Assembly: GCA_900618425.1 (NCBI GenBank) | Contig: UZAN01039880.1 | Span: 42,065 to 106,064, forward strand | DNA: 64,000 nucleotides | Direction: 5' to 3' | DNA from: Echinostoma caproni | Lineage: Eukaryota > Platyhelminthes > Trematoda > Plagiorchiida > Echinostomatidae | Shown: positions 11,187-21,718 of the stretch, in pieces | Position numbering within the stretch: the first letter of the stretch is position 1 | How the letters are laid out: each line of letters starts with the position of its first letter | Made by a program: the position numbers and the translations under genes | The notes under the pieces: generated by a model | What the model was told of the DNA's origin: nothing | The model's database searches: none | What the model saw: the letters and a program-made list of their open reading frames with translations, nothing else

Positions 11187-11209
11187 TGGCTGGCTGGCTG
11201 GCTGGCTGG
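11187..11209. repeat. (TGGC)n microsatellite
   Basis: Five perfect TGGC units plus a partial sixth. They translate as Leu-Ala-Gly-Trp repeats in one frame. Confidence 0.9.
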
Positions 11210-11699
11210 TTTTCAATGTTGCTTATGAATGCTAAAACGTGAATGCGTGGTTCAAGCATCTGCAAGAATGTTTGGGTATTTGTTTCTCCAGTATAAACCG
11301 AGTTCGTTTCATCTGCAGACCTGTGGACGCATTTCACTTCACATGTTTTGAAAAGAATTTAATTAATATTTTCGTTATAGTTAAGAAAAATAGTAAAATG
11401 AGTAGTTATTTGGAAGCATTTCACTATAAAATAATAATGTGCCATGCATTTGCTATTCATATATGAGTTCGACCCGATAGGATTGCATTGTGTATTACTT
11501 TTGTATGCATTGAAGCCTACATTTCAGGTAAAAATGTCACACGCCAACCGTTGCAATATACTGCGTTATTGTATTATAGATGACTTGTGTCCACATTTCA
11601 GACAAAAATGTGTTCGCCGTTACAGTGGGATACAAAATGAAATGAAAATAGTATAGAGCAATGATTAAACGTAAATAGGTGTTCATCTTTGTAAATTTA

Positions 11700-13212
11700 A
11701 AACTAGTTCGTCACGGATACTCACCGTGTCAGTGAGAATAAGAGCCAAATAGGGAACCGTTGAGTTGAGATAAACATTTCTGCGGGAGGGCAAGCAGCGA
11801 AAATTGGATCGGGTTGAAGCGTGTTAAAGGCAAGCGGATAAACCGGGATTGAGTGGATGACTGGGGTCATTGAGTATCTTTTGAGCGAAGTTCTCACATG
11901 AAGTGATGTGCAAATTACACAATTGTGTGATCAGAGTGTTCAAGGAATAAGACAAACACGGCTGATAATTACCAAACAGTGACGTAGAGTAATAAAGTCC
12001 TTTCTAAGTAGACCAGGGAAAATAACGGGCGAACAAGAAAGTATGATAGGAAAAATGCATTGATAAACAAAAGAACATACAGATTCATGCCTGAAATGAA
12101 ATTGTCGTAGCTTGCGTATTTGAAAAGATAATCAATGCAGTCTACCAACACAAGCAAGCACATGAGAAGACCCCGGTAAATTGCTGTCTATGGTAATTTC
12201 TAGGTATTTTAAGGTATGTGTTTTAGTGTTGAGTAAAAAATTGATTACTGAGGGATCCAGGGGGTATTCGGATCGGGTAAGACTGAAAAAGCATTCAAAG
12301 CATTTCGAAGTATTCAGTCGGAGACCGGATGGGTTCGAAAATGATTGCACTTGCAAACAAACTGTCGGAAACGGATTATCTGTCCGATTGGTTTGAGATG
12401 ACTTGACATACGACCACATCGTCGGCATACTTGAAGGTCTTGGCTGGTGGGATTGAGGGCAAATCACTGATAGAAGTCGAAAACGGGTAGGGGGAGAGTA
12501 CATCACCCTGAGGGAATCCAGAATGATTCACTAACGGTTTTGAAGTAGTGCCGTTTGTTTTCGCCCGTGTGAGTCCTTCCTGTGAAATATTCTTTCAACC
12601 ATGACAACAAGTTGGTGAAGAAACCGAATGACTCTAACTTCTGCCAGAGAAGAGATCGTGGGACGGAATCAAAAGTGGAAGAATAGTCAAGAAAAACACA
12701 ATGAACCGATTTTTTAGAATCATTTAAAGATCTGTAAATAAAGTGCATCATTGAAGCGACGGCATCCAAAGTGCATCTATTTGGCTTGTATGCAAACTGG
12801 AAGGGGTTATTAGGAACAATAATACCAGATTACAGGCGGGTGAGGATAGCGCGCGCTAAAATTTTTATGTCCAGAGGAGGTGATGGCAATAGAACGATAA
12901 AATGCTAGATGAAGAGTAGTTAGGAATGGGAACAGTGGTGAGCGGTCTCTAGGAATCCGGAATCAAACATGTGTAAATGGATTGGTTAATAAGAGATGTG
13001 AACATCTCTGTGACTGAGTCAGTGCCACATTTGAGCATTGTCGAAGATAAACCATTGGGGACAACTGCGTTCGTGGTATTCGTAGTTTTAAGAAGATAAT
13101 AGACCTCCTCATGGGTGACCGGGTCTATGGTTGATAGATGAGCTGTGGAGTATGGAGACAGGAGATCATTCGAAGGATAAATGAACGCAGTATTGAGTCT
13201 GTTCAAGTCCAT
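11700..13212 (-). pseudogene. LINE reverse transcriptase, YADD retained
   Basis: RT blocks run in order on the minus strand. They are NAVVPNGLSSTMLKCG (12949-13212 frame), then FLDYSSTFDSVPRSLLWQKL (12503-12769). GFPQGDVLSPYPFSTSISD follows, and the active-site box FKYADDVVVCQ has YADD at 12418-12429. After that come LRLNTSKCFECFF and, near the C terminus, HPLN, TRS and YLALILTD (about 11700-11900). The catalytic Asp of the first box (FLDY) and both Asp of YADD are present, unlike the YADN copy at 5.8 kb. Frameshifts at about 12.9, 12.5 and 12.15 kb break the frame. Confidence 0.88.
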
Positions 13213-13599
13213 AATTTTGTTTGTTGTCCTTTTCTTCTATCCGCAAAGCAATCTGATCCCTTGTCATAGCCATCTTTCATCTCCAGTTCCCAGAACTTGC
13301 TTTACAAATGAAGCATTCGGTCTTTTGACCTCTGTCCTGATTTGCAGTGTACTTTGTTTGACAGTGGCTTTTTGATGTATATTGAAACCTAGTTCTTTTT
13401 CAGCCGCGGAGAGCATATTCTGCCGGTGTGAACAAAAACTATCTCCATAGGACAGCATAGATTGAAAATCACGTTATAAGTTCCTGTAAAATGTTCAATA
13501 GAACAGGGAGTTGTCGAACGAAAAAACCATGAGGAGATAATAGCAAGAGATTTTCTGAGGAGGAGTCTGTCGGCTGAAAGGTTTCGAATTTTGATTTTC

Positions 13600-14401
13600 A
13601 TTTGTTTTTTTGAATAAAAGAGGGGTGTGCTAAGCGAGAGTAAAGGTTTGGTCTAAGACATGGGAGACAGTAGTCACTAGACGAAATTGGCTCCTTCAGT
13701 TTGAGAGAGTAGATATTAGGGTGATTAGTAATAAGCTTGTCCAAAATGGCATTTCCTCTGGTGGGCGTTAAAGAAAGATTTGACAGACCGAAAGAAAGTA
13801 AAGTTTGGGATGAGCAATAATGGAAATCACGAACAATTAAAATTTAATTATCGTCAACTAAGGGAGCAATGAAAGGAATAAATGCATCGTAGAAAGAACT
13901 AATTTCAGTTTGTGAGCAAGAAGGTGGGATTTATAGATTTGTAATAATTGTGCTCCGATAAGGGGAAAACCTAGGTTGACATGAAATAGTGAGGCAGTCA
14001 ATATCATGAGAGGAGAAAACAAACAACGTTTCGGACTTGCCGCACCATCTGGAGTTAATGTAGGTTAATACACCGCCTCTGGACTTAATTTTGCTTCTTT
14101 GTCTGTCTTGTCGAAAACTTGCAAAACAAGGTATATTGACCAGCGATTAGTCTATGTTCTCGTTGAGCCACGATTCCTGTATGCATATTACACACTTGGT
14201 TGTGCACACACGATGAATTAGTAGATTCGTGAGTTCAGCTAGTTTGCTAAACAGTGAGCGAATCTTGGGACTGAATAATGACGGAACTGTAATCTTCACG
14301 GAAGGAATGTTTGCAAGTGCAGTCTGCCACCCGGCACGCTTTCGTTTCTCCCTCCGTGCAGAAAATCCAGTGCGGGCAGAACCATGTGAGTTGGATAACA
14401 C
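13600..14401 (-). pseudogene. LINE endonuclease domain (best preserved copy)
   Basis: The domain cleaves one strand of the target site. A possible ORF2 start is the ATG at 14401 (MLSNSHGSARTGF). The N terminus has VPSLFSPKIRSLFSKLAELT, then TTKCVICIQESWLNENID, corresponding to the LINE endonuclease block with its metal-binding Glu (the E of QESW). After a frame change at about 14150 come KIKSRGGVLTYINSRWCGK and SQPRFSPYRSTIITN-like segments, then LTPTRGNAILDKLITNHPN and ISSSDYCLP; the SDY corresponds to the catalytic SDH region, with Tyr in place of His. About four frame changes or stops occur. Confidence 0.8.
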
Positions 14402-14569
14402 AAAAGAATAATAAATATTGTTTAGCCGTGGTAATAATTCCCTGGGATACGAACGTCAAGAGAACATGACAGGAACCAAGTAATAAATTCCAATGCAACA
14501 GTGAACACAAACGTAGCGCAGCCAATCGAAGGGCGCGCGTGCTGAAGTACAAATTCAACAGGGATCAAA

Positions 14570-15680
14570 TGATTAAAGACATGTGGATATTTCGTAATTC
14601 AAGGTTAAGACAAAGTTCACTTATTATCCACTTTTGGTTTGTGAGTAAACGAGCAAGATATGGTATAGGTGAATTGGGGCAAGCGTTAATTCGAGATGAA
14701 ATTTAGCGGAGTTGGGAGCGTGTGGAATGATGGGAAAGAGAACGTGTCAGTTCTGCGTGCAATGGATGGTCAGGATCTGGGGGAATGGTCTCCGAAAATT
14801 TCAAACAGGAAGTTATCTAATACTCTGAAAGCTTTACAGTTAACTTATATACAGGAATAGAATAAACTCGTTTAATAATAGTTAGACCGCGGCTTAAGAC
14901 TTTGAAATCCTTTTTGAGTAAACCAAACAGCAACAAAAAAGTAAGATACGGAAAACACACTGATTAATAAGGGTAGAAATGACTGATTGAGATGCGCGAT
15001 TCTGCCTGAGATTTAGAATTTGAAATGATGCGTGACTCAGTTTAGCAACACCGTTGTGAATGTGGTTTGACCAATGAAGACTGCTATTTATAGTTACATA
15101 AGATATTTGACAGAGTTAATCATGAATAAAGAATTGTTAATAATCAAAGTGGACTCTGTCGGATATGGGAAGCTAGCAAAACTATACAAACAAAACACAT
15201 TTACTGGGATTTTTAAGGTTAGCCCCGATGAGGAGTAGAATGACTGAATTTAATCAAGATTGTTGGTGAATGAGCTCAGATTGGCAAAGCACGACGTCAT
15301 CTACATCATTCAAAATACGTGCAGAAACACTGTGGATATCAAGATTATAAGTACAAAATAAGTACGGGGATTCCACAGCTCCTTGAAGAGCTCCGCATTT
15401 ATTGACTAAAGGTTTAGATGAAGCCTTCCCCAAACACGACATACGGTTCGAATTTCAAGATGATGATCACCTTCATGAGTTCGATGCTAGAATCGACGAA
15501 AATGTCATACACAAATAATCTTAGCAAGCGATGCTCACTTTCATGCATACCAAACAGATTTAGATAAGACAGATCATTGAAGGATATAAGCATGTTCAAC
15601 TGTCGATATGTATCCAATTTAACCACACACAGTAACTTTGGCAACATAAACCGCAGCCATCTTAATTCATGAACGTGAAT
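14570..15680 (-). mobile_element. CR1/jockey-like LINE, 5'-truncated copy
   Basis: On the minus strand the 15254-15442 frame has ALQGAVESPYLFCTYNLDIH, then a box reading VDDVVLCQS where the family has YADD. Further downstream (15100-14580), across frameshifts, come FRILLFVAV, then DHPLHAEL and RSLSHHSTRS, then SRINACPNSPIPYLARLLTN and ELCLNLELR. These match the C-terminal tail of the copies at 6.4 and 60.8 kb. Pieces upstream to about 15680 (FGMHESEHRLLRLFVYDIF) may be the preceding RT block. The Tyr and first Ala of the active site are lost, so it is dead. Confidence 0.82.
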
Positions 15681-15689
15681 CACTGGATT

Positions 15690-17228
15690 GCATCAGTATG
15701 TGATCATGTAAAGCAAAACTCGGTGCCTAACCTCGTTTTCGGTTGTCCGGTGATCCAATTATTCGTTTGCACCTCGGAAACTGCAGGACGTGCTTTCTGC
15801 ATTGATGAAATTTGTTTATTGAAGCTTGCGCCCCAATGTCCGTCATGAACTCCGTGATAAAAGCGCCGCAAACTCCAATGCTATTAATCCTAGCCATCTT
15901 TTTAACGGTGAAAACTGTGTTTGGAAGTATTGTTTGGATTGATCGTGTATTTTACTACAACACTTGCATTTTTATGATTGGTCCGTATACGACTTTTGTT
16001 TTGCAAACCGGTCAGAGACACTCTGATCGGTTTAAGCTTACATATAAACGCCTGTGAATTCCTGCTTAAATGGGATTTGTGTCCGGCACAGTTTAAAAAT
16101 ATATATGTCGAGAGCACTTCCTGAAGAGCTGAATTTTGACAAGTTGACAATGTTCCACATATTGAAATCAAATCTTAGCCAGCAATGGTAGAACGGATTT
16201 CAGTCCCACAGCTAGACTGATCATTAGGAAAGCACCTAAAACTGGTTTATGTGTCAAATTGATAGATTTTCCGGACACAAAAACTACAAATTTAAATAGG
16301 AATAATTGCAGCTAACCAGGCACAGATATGTGTATCTGCAACTCCAGTTTTACAATGCGTTGAACTAAGCCCTCAAGTGAGGGAATGCAATAAATGCAAT
16401 TACAGGAGGTTCTACTACAAAAATTACAACCACAACGATCACTTGATCTTTTGTAATCTTCATTCTAACAGTAAGTGATTGAACTGTAACTTTGCCGGAT
16501 AGAAATGAACCAAGAAAAATAAAATAGCTGTGGATTTTTACTGTGAAAGAATTTCGTTGTACCTAAAGTTTGTTTCAGACATCATTCATTGCGTTGATAG
16601 TTTAGTTGATGGAGAGGCATGCGATATTAACCGATTCACTTGCAATTAATTTATTTTATCCAAAACTAAATAAGCTTTCGCTCCAGCCGGAGACTGGCAA
16701 CCAGAAACGGCTGATTACGTAATATTGATTTTCATTTCGTATTTGGTTAGAAACAGAGAAATATATGCGACTTGGAAAGTTTATACCCTACACTTTCTTG
16801 CAATATACCGTTTACTACAGTTTTATAGAGTGCATAAATTTGTAAAGTGGCTAACCAATGGTTTGCGGTGTGCTTTTTCTGCTTAGCCTATTTTTAGGTC
16901 AGCGACATTGCAAATCAACCAGTGTACAACATGTGAAATGAAGGGTTCAATATTAGTGGTACAATGAAACTAAACGTTTAGAGATAAATGAGGTTGCATA
17001 TTGAATCGTTTGGTTATCGTATTTGTATTTGGCTAACAGAAGCATTTTAATTGCTTACTGTAGTGAGAAAATATGTTTCATTGTTGAAAAAAATAAAATG
17101 CGATTTGGATCTGTTCGGGCCGTCATAAGTGACCGTGGTACTTGTTTTCATTTTATGTTTCAGGATAATCAATAACTCAAACAGTTTCTCGATAAACTCT
17201 TCCCCGTTTTTCATTTCAGTGAGTTTAC
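15690..17228. other. No recognisable feature
   Basis: AT-rich. Opposing frames at 15812-16057 (+) and 15902-16171 (-) overlap and have no recognisable domain. No repeats shared with the rest of the window were seen. Confidence 0.45.
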
Positions 17229-17342
17229 CTGGAGAGTGTTCTCGGTAGCCGGCGTTGTACGCTTTTAGAGCAGCAGAATCGAGAATTAAGTGGAACGAAC
17301 GTGCACGGCGTTTCCCGGCGCACTGCTTCATTGTAACACATC
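17229..17342 (-). CDS. Candidate internal exon, unknown protein
   Basis: A 114-base segment on the minus strand lies between a possible acceptor (ATTTTACTCTCAAAACG, then CACCAG) and a good donor (CTCCAG|GTAAAC). Its open frame is in the same phase at both ends, so the exon could be skipped without a shift. The encoded 37 residues are basic at the start (MKQCAGKRRARSFHLI) and end AYNAGYREHSP. I recognise no family. The open frame ends upstream at a TGA, consistent with an exon boundary. No partner exons were identified. It could be chance. Confidence 0.25.
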
Positions 17343-18215
17343 CTGGTGACGTTTTGAGAGTAAAATATGTAGAGTTGGTTAATGAATTTGAGGTTCAGTT
17401 TTCTCAGACACAAATTAATTGGGTGAATAAAACGACTGATGTTCTATTTCTAGCCAAAATCATTATTTTTGGAACAGGACAAAATATCGTCGGATTAGCT
17501 TTTTTCCCCTAAATTACTGGACCAGGCGATTGGCAAACTGGTATTCCACTGATCGAAAAATATACCTGCTCGAGTGAAACTTTTGGGTTGGGTGAGTGGG
17601 TAAGAGAGGGGATCGCACTGGAACCGAACCGGTTTTTTATACGTTACTACGTAATAGTAAAGGAATACGTATATACGTAGAGAGATGACGAAATTGATTT
17701 AGGCAAAAAGTAAACATTAGTTTTACACTTATTTGGTATCCCCTCGTTAAACTAGGCTGGGTGATTTAGTGCGAACACGCACCCTAGATTTTTGTTTAAT
17801 TCGTGCACGTTCAAGGTAGTTCCTTTGTGAAGAGAAATTGCTATAAACTAATCAAACAAATCTTATATTAATCGATTTTAAACAAGGAGATCATATGCAG
17901 TAAACATGCCTTGTTTTAAATTGAATGTACGAGAAGGTGAAGTCTGAAGAATGGTACTTTCCAGTCAATCAATAACAATTATCCCACAACACTACTCACA
18001 AGTAACTGTGAGTTAAATACGAATTACTGACCCAGTGTAGTAGGATTTTGGCCAGTTAGCCTGTAATCTACACGAAGGTCCTGATTTGATGAGAGGCTTT
18101 CGATTAGAGTTAACAAATAATCAGTCAAGTCCCATTTCGTTGATTTCTAGCCAAACTGAACCGATGGGCTATCTCTGAAAACGAAATCTGAACAAAAATG
18201 AACTAGAAATTCTGT
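17343..18215. other. No recognisable feature
   Basis: The plus-strand frame at 17255-17512 overlaps the minus-strand candidate exon and is probably its shadow. The rest is AT-rich without repeats or motifs. Confidence 0.45.
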
Positions 18216-18217
18216 TC

Positions 18218-18370
18218 AGCCCTGTATGAGCTGGTTGGCACGGTGACAACACATAAGCCTTCCATGCCATGGGTCAGTATTTCAACGTCCGCGAGGAACG
18301 ATAGATATCCACCACTGATGAGATATACAAGAGATAAAATCGAGCATGGTGCTTCCGGATTTATTGTAGA
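18218..18370 (+). mobile_element. Degenerate SINE, possibly family B
   Basis: GCTGGTTGGCACGGTGAC resembles an A box and ATGGGTCAGTATTTCAACG a worn B box. A core-like run follows: CCACTGATGAG, a spacer, AAAATCGAGC, then ATGGTGCTTCC. This is like the core end AGTGCTTCC of the copy at 21.6 kb. Identity is low, so the assignment is tentative. Confidence 0.4.
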
Positions 18371-18889
18371 CTGGAAGAGCCAAGAAATGTGCGTGTATGT
18401 GAAGTCTGAAGAACCATCGGTTCCATTGAATCATTAAACTGGATTCCATTTTGGACAACTTCATGGAATTCTTATGACGTTCAGATTAATGTGAGTGCAT
18501 ATCGCAATACTTTCTTTTTATCCAGTCGATACAGTTGATGTAGCACCGGAAAAGAGCTTGTTTATTAAATTGTGTTCTCATGACTACTCAATCGGGAATA
18601 AGTTTGCATATGAAACAGGTCAGGGATCTATGTTTATCTAGGGAACTGAATAAATGCCTGACGTTCCTAAAACAGTTAACAATGCAAACGCTACTGTGCA
18701 ATTTCTGAACCACTGTGTTAATCGCTGTGTAGTTCTGAAATAATATTGGACTATTCTTCGCCTCAATCATATTAAAATCACCAGATGCTCATTGAAGTGA
18801 AGAAAGCTTAACGATCGTTACAATTGCCTGGAAAAGCAGTTGTTGTTCGTGTCGGAAGCTATGCATTAAATAACAGATGAGGAGGCAGA

Positions 18890-20300
18890 GTAATTATTGG
18901 CGTATGTGAAAACCATCGAGTCTCAATGATCGACTAAGAAAGAGACCAAGTTACACAGGAAAATATCTGTCGCAGAAGTTTGCAAAGAATTTCCAAGCAA
19001 TCCGGAATGGTATGTTCACAATTTCTCGTCCATGAGCCTGGATAAGTCAAAACTAGCATTGTTGTCTTCAGGAACAAATCGAAAACTAGAACTGTAAACT
19101 CAGTTTGAAAAGGTATACGGTCAACTAGCAGGTCTAACGCCATCATATTAGCTCGAGGCTCAGAATCTTAAATTCAACGTAATTCACACACGCTTTCAAT
19201 TCTTAACATCTACAGAAACGACTAAAACGGCTTCTAAAATTGAAGCACTTCGAAAATCCGAAACACGTGAAAAACAATAAGGGCAATATGATCCAAAGAG
19301 CGGATAAAGATGCAGGAATCGTTATACTAAACCTGCCGGACTATATTACTAAGGTGAACGAACTATTCACTGCCAATACTAAGTTCGTTTCAAACACCGG
19401 AGAGAAAGATAATACTCCTGGTATGGAGGAGAGATTATCTAAGGTGATCAGACAACTTCTGGCAGGGGAAAAATACTTAGGCTATACGGGCTACCTTAGA
19501 TCCACAAGCATGGGATCCGCTGCGTCCCATTTTGGATAAGAGTATCATACTCTGATAAATTATCTAGCTGATCCACTTGAACCATTCAGAAGGGACATCA
19601 CCAATTCAGTCTATGGGACTCCTTGGATTTCGTTAACCACATTGCATCATCCACTTAACCTCGTTGGATGTTACCTCATTAATTACCAACGTGCCACTCC
19701 AAGCAACCATTGAATTCATTGCCAGTTTTATAAAAAAAATCGAGAACTACTGTTGAGCTACCGGTAGATGAGCTCAAACGGCTTCTTTATCTATGCACAT
19801 AACATATACAATTTCAGTTCATTCGTGCAGCGCATAGACAGAAAGAAGGATTAGCCATGGTTTCGCCATTAGGACCTCTATCAGCAGACGTTTTCCCGGC
19901 TAAAGTAGAAAAACAGAACACTCTCAAATCCCATAAAAGAATCCACTTTTTACAAATGATATGTGAATCAGATTATCTGTGTGCTGACAATGATGATTCA
20001 CGATGAGAAAACATGGACGGGGTAGTGAATAAACCATCAATGAAACAGACGAAAAGTTGGATCCGCTGCTCATCTAATAGAGTTGGGAAACTTTGTAATT
20101 CGAACTCTGTGGAATTCAAACTAGGAAGATTACGACTTGTTTTTCCAGAGAACGGATATACTAAGTCATTCATTTATAAAAGCATGATATCGTATCAACC
20201 CAAGGCGTTATGTGACATAGCAAATAAGAAACGTGTTCATCTATTCAGCCCATTCAGTGGAGGAACAATTGTGAAGATAATGATTAGACTAATTTAAATA
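18890..20300 (+). mobile_element. Penelope-like retroelement, RT region, decayed
   Basis: The 19240-19539 frame has MIQRADKDAGIVILNLPDY, matching the conserved RADKGGGVVI block of Penelope-like RTs. About 120 bases after its stop, across frame changes, pieces fit the RT fingers and palm: LPVDELKRLLYLCT-like, then QRIDRKKD, then MVSPLGPLSADVF (compare MGSPLGP in the family). The 20013-20297 frame gives FKLGRLRLVFPENGYTKSFI, then FSPFSGGTIVKIMIRLI, which fits the RT thumb and connector region. Upstream, 18960-19150 carries HNFSS and QFEKVYGQLAGLTPS fragments of the N-terminal part. The GIY-YIG endonuclease that normally follows the RT is not seen after 20300. Stops and frameshifts make it non-functional. 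Confidence 0.82.
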
Positions 20301-21015
20301 TCCATCAGATTTGTATGCATATATTTTTATATGATTAGATAGAATTTGGCATATTTTAATGCTAACTTTAATTTTCTTGATAGCGGGGTGTAAAATATCT
20401 GAAAGTACAACCCATTCTGACTGAGAAATATTGCGTTTTTAGAAGGTCAATCAAAGCAATCTCGATTGTATGTATAAACTCATATTTGCGTGATCTCGAA
20501 GAATCGGTTTTTCATTGTCNTGTTTCTAACATCGAACGCAGGTCGATTTACAGTTAATTTGTCAATTACCTGATACTCACAGGGCTATTTTATTCGCTAC
20601 AATTATTAGTTATCTCTCATAAGCGAACTGAAACAGTTTATGCAGTTCAAATGTTACATGGTCGATTGCAGACTTTTAGGAACACATCTGGCCAAGTGTC
20701 TATATCATGGGCAAACAAAGAAAAGAACAAGTATTGATCAGTGGGACGATTTTGTCAAAATATCGGTAGACGCAAGATGTGAGGAATGCCGGCGATTCAT
20801 TTAATGACCTATCATAATTCCCATTCAATCTGATTGCAAAATATAGATCACCGCAAATTCATTCAGTTAATGGGAACCATTTCCGGGTTGAGAGGATGCT
20901 CAGTGGAATCCGCACGGACGCCGTGTGCGTTTCTCCCAGTTTGCACTTCACTGGTCAGACTGAAAAAAAGAGAATATCTAGTTTTAGTTGAAATGTTTCA
21001 AACGCCCAAAGGGCC
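20301..21015. other. No recognisable feature
   Basis: AT-rich; one ambiguous base at 20520. No GIY-YIG coding sequence was found in any frame here, so the Penelope-like element seems to end before it. Confidence 0.5.
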
Positions 21016-21019
21016 AGTT

Positions 21020-21040
21020 TGTGTGTGTGTGTGTGTGTGT
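21020..21040. repeat. (TG)n microsatellite
   Basis: About ten perfect TG units, followed by ATGTGG. Confidence 0.9.
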
Positions 21041-21574
21041 ATGTGGACCGGTTGGACTCATTCTAAACGCGACATTAATGATGCATGAAAATAGGATAAG
21101 CTGAGAGTAATGTATTGAGCAACGGAGTCAGCCGTTCTGTCTGATGGGCGTATGAGAGATGGTTAGCTGGTTTATGTTTGTCAAACATATCGGCCCCTAT
21201 AGCTACTCTCGGTGAATAACGTGGAACTGAAGTAGCCCGTCACGCGTAAGTTAAAGTGCAATTAAATGCTGATTGACAATGACCTACGCATTATGAAGCG
21301 TTTTTTTAAATGGAGTAAAATAAGTGTAACTGTTTTACGATGCTTTCACTTACGCGTGTTTTGCGGGGCCAGTCAATTAGTGTACTCACTTCAGTTTAGA
21401 TACTTAACATCATTTTGATTTTGCAATCAAAGTGGATTACGTCGGAATTTTCTCACAGGATGAAAACGATGAAATTAACAATTTTCTATTCCAATAAGTG
21501 CTTACGGTATTCTAAGACAAATAAATCAAATGAAGGACCAGATTGCGTTTGGTGCAGTCAATGAATACATTCCA

Positions 21575-21718
21575 AAGACTGGTAGGTAAAATACTTGCGT
21601 TCTACTTGTGAAGTCCCGGGTTCAATGCCCGGTTTGGTCAGTGGGTTTGCACTACTGATGAGACCCAACTAGGTAAAAACAGCTGTCCAGTGCTTCCTAG
21701 CTTCACATGTCACACTAT
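21575..21718 (+). mobile_element. tRNA-derived SINE, family B (copy 4, CCCGGGTTCAA head)
   Basis: CTGGTAGGTAAAATACTTGC is a worn A-box region. GTCCCGGGTTCAATGCCCGG contains the B box. The core follows as GCACTACTGATGAGACCCAA, a spacer, then AAAACAGCTGTCCAGTGCTT and CCTAGCTTCACATGTCACA. The 3' piece AGTGCT(C/T)CCTAGCTT is shared with the copy at 7.66 kb, so these two form one subfamily. Confidence 0.75.

Larger units (their letters stand above)
11690..14560 (-). mobile_element. CR1/jockey-like LINE, near full-length minus-strand copy
   Basis: Endonuclease (about 14400-13600) and RT (about 13200-11700) are collinear on the minus strand and cover the whole expected ORF2. Upstream, 14560-14400 looks like a 5' leader. 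This is the best preserved copy of the family: the endonuclease blocks can be read almost without gaps, and the RT keeps YADD. Frameshifts and stops are still present, so it is unlikely to be autonomous. Its 5' end lies directly next to the 3' end of another copy (14570-15680) in the same orientation. Confidence 0.9.

Noticed and set aside
10919..11242. 107-codon plus-strand frame with LAGWLAGW repeats
   Set aside because: The repetitive part is just translated TGGC microsatellite; the rest lacks coding signals.
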